Assembly (NCBI GenBank): GCA_028565635.1
Contig: JAOXYB010020804.1
Coordinates: forward strand, 1 to 17,424
DNA: 17,424 nucleotides
Direction of reading: 5' to 3'
From: Phoronis ovalis
Lineage: Eukaryota > Phoronida > Phoronidae
Shown one piece after another: positions 9,601 to 15,600 of this stretch. The position numbers and the translations under genes were made by a program. Numbering within the stretch: position 1 is the first letter of the stretch; each line of letters starts with the position of its first letter. A model generated the notes under the pieces. It was not told the DNA's origin and made no database searches. It saw nothing but the letters and a program-made list of their open reading frames with translations.

Positions 9601-12600
9601 GAATTAGATGTAGGTTATGAGTGCAACATAAATGATTTTTGTATTCCACAAAAATAATTTGTTATGGTTGTGAAAATGTTTGAATACATGCTAAATTGAA
9701 AATCTTTAAAATTACTATTCGAATAAATGCTGAATTTTACATGGTAAATTAAATTTGTGAACATTTGATGATTTTTGTCAAGAAACCCCAGGTTTTGAAA
9801 AGGTAATCTTAATGATTGCTTGTTCTAAAACAGATTATGTCTTCTTCAAAGGTACTTGTTCTATTTTGAACCTGTCTTTGTGTATACAAGAATAAATTCC
9901 CTTTTTTTATTTATTGCAAGAATTAACTTGTTTGAATATAAATTGATTTACCAAAGTGTTCAAATCGTTACCACAAAGCTGAATTCATTGGAAAATACCC
10001 TAGCTGCTATAAATTGGCTAACTCAGGAAATCCCCTGATGTCCATCGCCTCTTAGCAAATAAAGTTCAGTCCGACTTTGTAAATATTCATATGCTAAAAT
10101 CTATCAAAATATGCATATAATTAATGATAACAAAACATTTTCCTATTTAAATTTGATTTATATATTATAAAAATATATTATAAAAGTACACATTTTCTTT
10201 AAAAATAACACAGGATAAAACAGGTGCCTTTAAATAAATTTAAATTGGATTTTTATCAATATGATAAACTTGCATACATCATACATATTGAATAATCATT
10301 TTTGCAGGTTTATGAAATATCACATGTTAAACAAAATCAAGAAAGGTCGTATTACCTGCGGACATGGATGAAAGGAGGTGGTGTTATGATTATGGGATAT
10401 GAAATGTATCGTAATTTATCGACAGGAAAAAGGCTTCATCATAAAAGGCACAAGAAAGAGAAGGAGATATTTGAACAGAGTTTGGTAGATCCAGGTAAAA
10501 TGATGTTACGATCCATTTTTTTCCTGTTTGGTAATTTATCATTAAGGGATTCCACTGTCGTGCTGCTGTTTGAAATCCTGACTATATGTAATATTACACT
10601 GCTATTTACCACAATTTGCAAAGTATAATTGCTAATACATCCTACAATCATTTTCTGTATAGGCCCAGACATAGTTGTTTGTGATGAAGGTCATATTCTA
10701 AAAAATGAAGCGTCGGCCATTTCCAAATGCATGAATCGTATCAAGACAAAGAGACGTGTCATTTTAACAGGAACACCACTGCAGAACAACCTACGAGAGT
10801 GTAAGTGTTATTTTGTGATTGACAGAATTAATGCATAATTATGTATCAAAAGTAATTTCAAATTCTGTAATTCAAGTTTGAAACTTATGGCAACACTTAC
10901 AAACTAGAATGGTACACATCTGGCTTTTTTCCTTTTAACTAGTATGAAAAATTTGAGGTTATATAAATCAGAGCATCTGATGTCATCATATCTCCATCTG
11001 AGCTGAGGTCCTGGGAGTGGCGGCAGGGTAAACTAAAGATAGTTACTTGTTAGTCAGATGTGTGTTAAATAATATTACCAACTATCTGTTTTGGTTCCAA
11101 TAAATAGATCTGTTGATACTCGTGATTAACGATACTGTGTTGTGGAATTTCTGTGAATATTTGAGTCTGTGAATATAAGTAAGATAAGTCTACATGTTTT
11201 AATCTCTTGTGAGCAAATCATTGGAGAGATACTAGAATACACACACATACACACCTTTGTAGCTCTGATGTGTTCACGTTTCAGATCACTGTATGGTAAG
11301 CTTTGTTAAACCTAACTTACTGGGTTCGGCAAAAGAATTCTCCAACCGATTTATCAATCCAATTCTGAATGGACAGTGTGCGGATTCTGTTTTTCGAGAT
11401 GTGAAAGTTATGAAAAAACGAGCTCATATTCTGCATGAAATGTTGGACGGATGTGTTCAGGTGGGTTTTTCAGTCAAGCAGGTGTTTTAAACAGTTAGAC
11501 CTGTTACAATACCAAGTTTAAAAATTAGAAAGGTGTTGGAAAAACTGTTTATGATTTATAAACTGTATTCTAAGTAATACTTACTACTAAATTTTCTTGA
11601 TATGTTTTTCTTTCAAATAAGGGTGATACATCTGTTGTGCGTTTTCCAAGAATATTTAATAATAGTTACACAAATCACTTTTAATATCGCTGAACATGCT
11701 TTATAAAATTCCCTTGTCAAAGATGTATCTCTGGTTGATAGTTTACTTTATGTTTAGATACATCTCTTTTATGTTTCTGTTCTTTCATACCTTTCAGCGC
11801 AAGGACTATTCTGCTCTCACCAAGTTTCTTCCACCAAAGTTTGAGTATGTTCTCAATGTCCGTTTGTCACCAATGCAGATGGATCTTTATGAAAAATATT
11901 TGGACAGTGGAAAAACAGACGACTCTGCACCAACGTCTAAAGGAGCACGATTGTTCTCAGACTATCAGTTTTTAATGAGGATATGGACTCATCCATGGGT
12001 GCTAAGGCTACAAGAAGTTCGGCAGGATGAGAAGGTAGACGCCTTGTATTGTTAAAAGTTCGGCTAACTTAGTTTTGGTACATAATCTACTGGTTAGAAT
12101 GGTATTTATTTTCTTAATCTGTTTCAAGTTTTGTTCTGCGGTTATATGAAGGTAGCAGTGTAACTTGAATAAAACTTGCGAGTTTATTTGAAGAAATCAT
12201 CCTTGAAATATGTGCGTAATATTTTCTCTTAGATCAGACGTTGGAGTAAATCTATGTGATATCAAAAAAAAGTTAGTACGTACTTGCTAAAATTTATGCT
12301 GTTAGTGAAATCTCGATAACTGTTATATCTCTGTGATGGATACATATTCTAAACATTTGTCTATGAAAAAGTAAAATGTAACCAGTAATACTTGAATCGT
12401 TTGTTTTTTCTCCAGAAACTTAATGGTCAGTCAAAGCTTCAGATAAAACCAAAAATTGAACAGGTTATCATAATCGCAATCTTTTAAGTAGAAAGAAGCA
12501 TGCACTTCTAATTTTGTTTAACATTTTGTTTAACATTTTGTTGACTAACAATGATAAAAGTAAAAAGTTATCAAGAAACAAAAGATTTAATAGCCTTTAT

Positions 12601-15600
12601 TCAAATATCCTCCCTTTGAGTACTAAATGATTGAAACTTTACATTCCATTTACATTTCTTAGGACTTAAGGCTAGAAATACGGCAGGAAGATGATGATTT
12701 TGTGAATGATGAGGATGAAGAGGCTGAAGAGCTTATTATAGATTCTTCATCATCTTCATCAGAAAGGTATAAAGAGTAATTATACAAATTTGGGCTGTGA
12801 TGGTTGTTTCCCTTATGATAAGATTGAACGACCATGTACCTTTATTTGAATCTGTAAGATGCTGGTATCTATATATTGACTGGCTTCGATTTCCCCTGTA
12901 GCATTAAGATTACAGATTGACTACTTTGCCAATAACTTGAGATTGGTCGGCTGTTACATATGCGGTAAACCTTGATGAAGAATCTTCGTATTAGTTGCTG
13001 CAAAATTCAAAAGTGTACTGCAATACGTACTACAGTATATGTAATGAACTAGAAAGATATTGGCCAGCAAGAGGCAACTTTATAATATAGCCCTGAACAG
13101 CAATATAGGCAGAATTTGCATTTTCTGATTAATGCCTATTGTTATAGTAGCATAAATTAAAGTTTGTTTGCCATTTCAATATAATTTCGCACAAAAAAGC
13201 ATTAGAGTGCTTTCAATCAGTTTTAATGTCTTTTTATCCTGAAGTCTGAGGTGCCTTTTTCTTTAGGTGAAGCATGAAACAAATAATACAACCCACATAC
13301 CCACATACCCACTGTACAGTTTTCAATTTGACTATATGAAACTTGTTAACAAAAATAATGCAATGTGTTTGTTGTAGCAATTCTGACAAAGACGAACAAG
13401 TCAATAATTGGAAGACACGAACTAGAGGAGGTCTGGATAATAATCCAGAACTAGCTAAGAAGTATGCCGAGGAAGAAGGTATTTTTGATTGGTGTTTAAT
13501 CACATTTCCATCATATCATTTTCAATAAACATTTAAACTGAGTTATATCTAAGGGGAATTGAATTGGTTTATTTTTGCAAATAATATCTAATGGACTTTA
13601 AAGGCATCATTATGTATGTAATAAAATAATTTTATGGTGCAAGAAATGGCGTTAGTAAACTTTGTTATTTGATGGGTGCAATTTGAAGTTATGTGAAAAG
13701 TGTTCATTAGAGTATGATTGGATAAGGAATACATTTTTAAAGAGATTGATAAATTTTTGTTTAAAAGTATCTATTAGAACATGCTCACTAATTTTTCTAC
13801 AGTTATCAGGTTGTGGTAAAAAATAAAGAGATGTTAAATATATAGGTAACTTTTACAAAAATATTATTTTTCTATTGATTCACTTATTGCTAGGCTAGTC
13901 GACGAACTCTCCTTTTCAGTATCTGTCTAGTGGATGAGTTGAATCTCTAAACTACTATAAAAAGGATCCTATGAAAAGAAGATGTAGTTACTTTTGCTGG
14001 TCTACCTAACAAGCAAATCTCCATCGTGCACTTGTTTCCTCCCATTTTTTTTGTTTTACTAACCGAAATTCCTGTTTTTTGGACTGTATCTTTCATACAC
14101 ACGTGTAATGTTTCAACAACACGGACATATTTCTGGGCACACGAACCGCACTGGAGGATTTACAGTTCAAACACATGCTTGTTACGTAGGCTTGGCAGGG
14201 GGAAAATCATTCTGTGTGCCAGATTACTTTAATAGGAGAAGTAATGAATAAAAGTGAAGAAAACACTTATATTTTAGCTGAAAGAAAAAATCCTTTTAAT
14301 AAGGAACAACAAAAGCTAACATGGTGGAAGCAGATGGTGGGTGAAAATGATGAGTACAAACTGGAACTTAGTGGAAAAATCACGCTCCTCTTTGAAATTC
14401 TTAAAATGTGTGAAGAGATTGGAGACAAGTTGTGAGTACCTAAATTATAATGTTTGTTATACTACTGTAATTCGATATAAGAAAAAAAGTGTAATACACA
14501 CACACACACACCACACAGAGGATACAATAACAGGATACAATATTTATGGTATTTTATTCTGCAAATACAGTAACTAATCTGTTATTGTACTCCTCTGACA
14601 GCCAATCATATCCAAGAAAACCAGAACGTGAAATAACATTGATATTACATCCCGTGCGATCTACTAAACAAAACAGGATAAATCAGCTAACTCAGCACCA
14701 GAAGATGTTCATATTGCACCTGTGTCAGTCATATAATATACTAGACGGCACCCGTGGTAAACCACGGATCTTGATAGAGATGTAGGTCACGTAAAGCCGA
14801 GTTCAGACATGTTCACGTGACTCTCACAGGCAAAAAATAATGATGCAAGAGGTTTAAAAATGCCCCATTAAATATGATACCGTTGACCCCAAAATTTGAG
14901 GAACCCAACCCATCGTCGATACCTACGATGTGTGAAAAGATCATGATTCTACATGTAATAGTTTTGAAGATATTTGGTGGAAAGAGTGACAGACGGACAC
15001 TCGAGATTTAGTAGTATAGATATGGATAAGTAATTTCTGCATAGTGATATTCTGTAGTGTTTGCTGGCCAGTTGCATTTATTAATTCAACATTATAATGT
15101 TAATTATCCAGACATGTGTAAGTTGTTTTCAGCTATTTTAACAGCATCACCCTGTAGACCATGGTTTATAATTAGAACAGCGAAAGTTTCAAGCTTTCTT
15201 CATACTTATGTAAATCTTCTGTTTTAGACTTGTATTCAGTCAGAGTTTGCTTTCTCTGGATTTGATTGAAAGTTTCCTAGCTTACATAGATAAAAATCGG
15301 GAAGAATCTCAACGAATGGCAGATCAAGGTACTTGGTGCCATGGCATAGATTATTTCCGTATGGATGGATCAACTAATGCCAAAGTCCGTAAGAAATGGT
15401 CTTCCATTTTTAACCACACCGATAACTACAGGTAATTTGACTGTTTTCCCCACTTTTGATTTTTCCTACACTTAAAGAAGAAGTGAAAACATTGATTTGA
15501 ACAATCGAAGCAGCAACTTATTTTCTTTCCTTTTTTTTTGCTATAATGTGAGCTGTATTCTTATAGTCTTATTGCTTAAATTCCTTTGTTAAAGGAAAAT

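Larger units (their letters stand above)
14432..15227 (+). other. Intron T/U, 796 bases
   Basis: GTGAGT to GTTTTAG. Holds the AC microsatellite and the complete Helitron (14741-15020), which together make up over a third of it. Confidence 0.92.
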
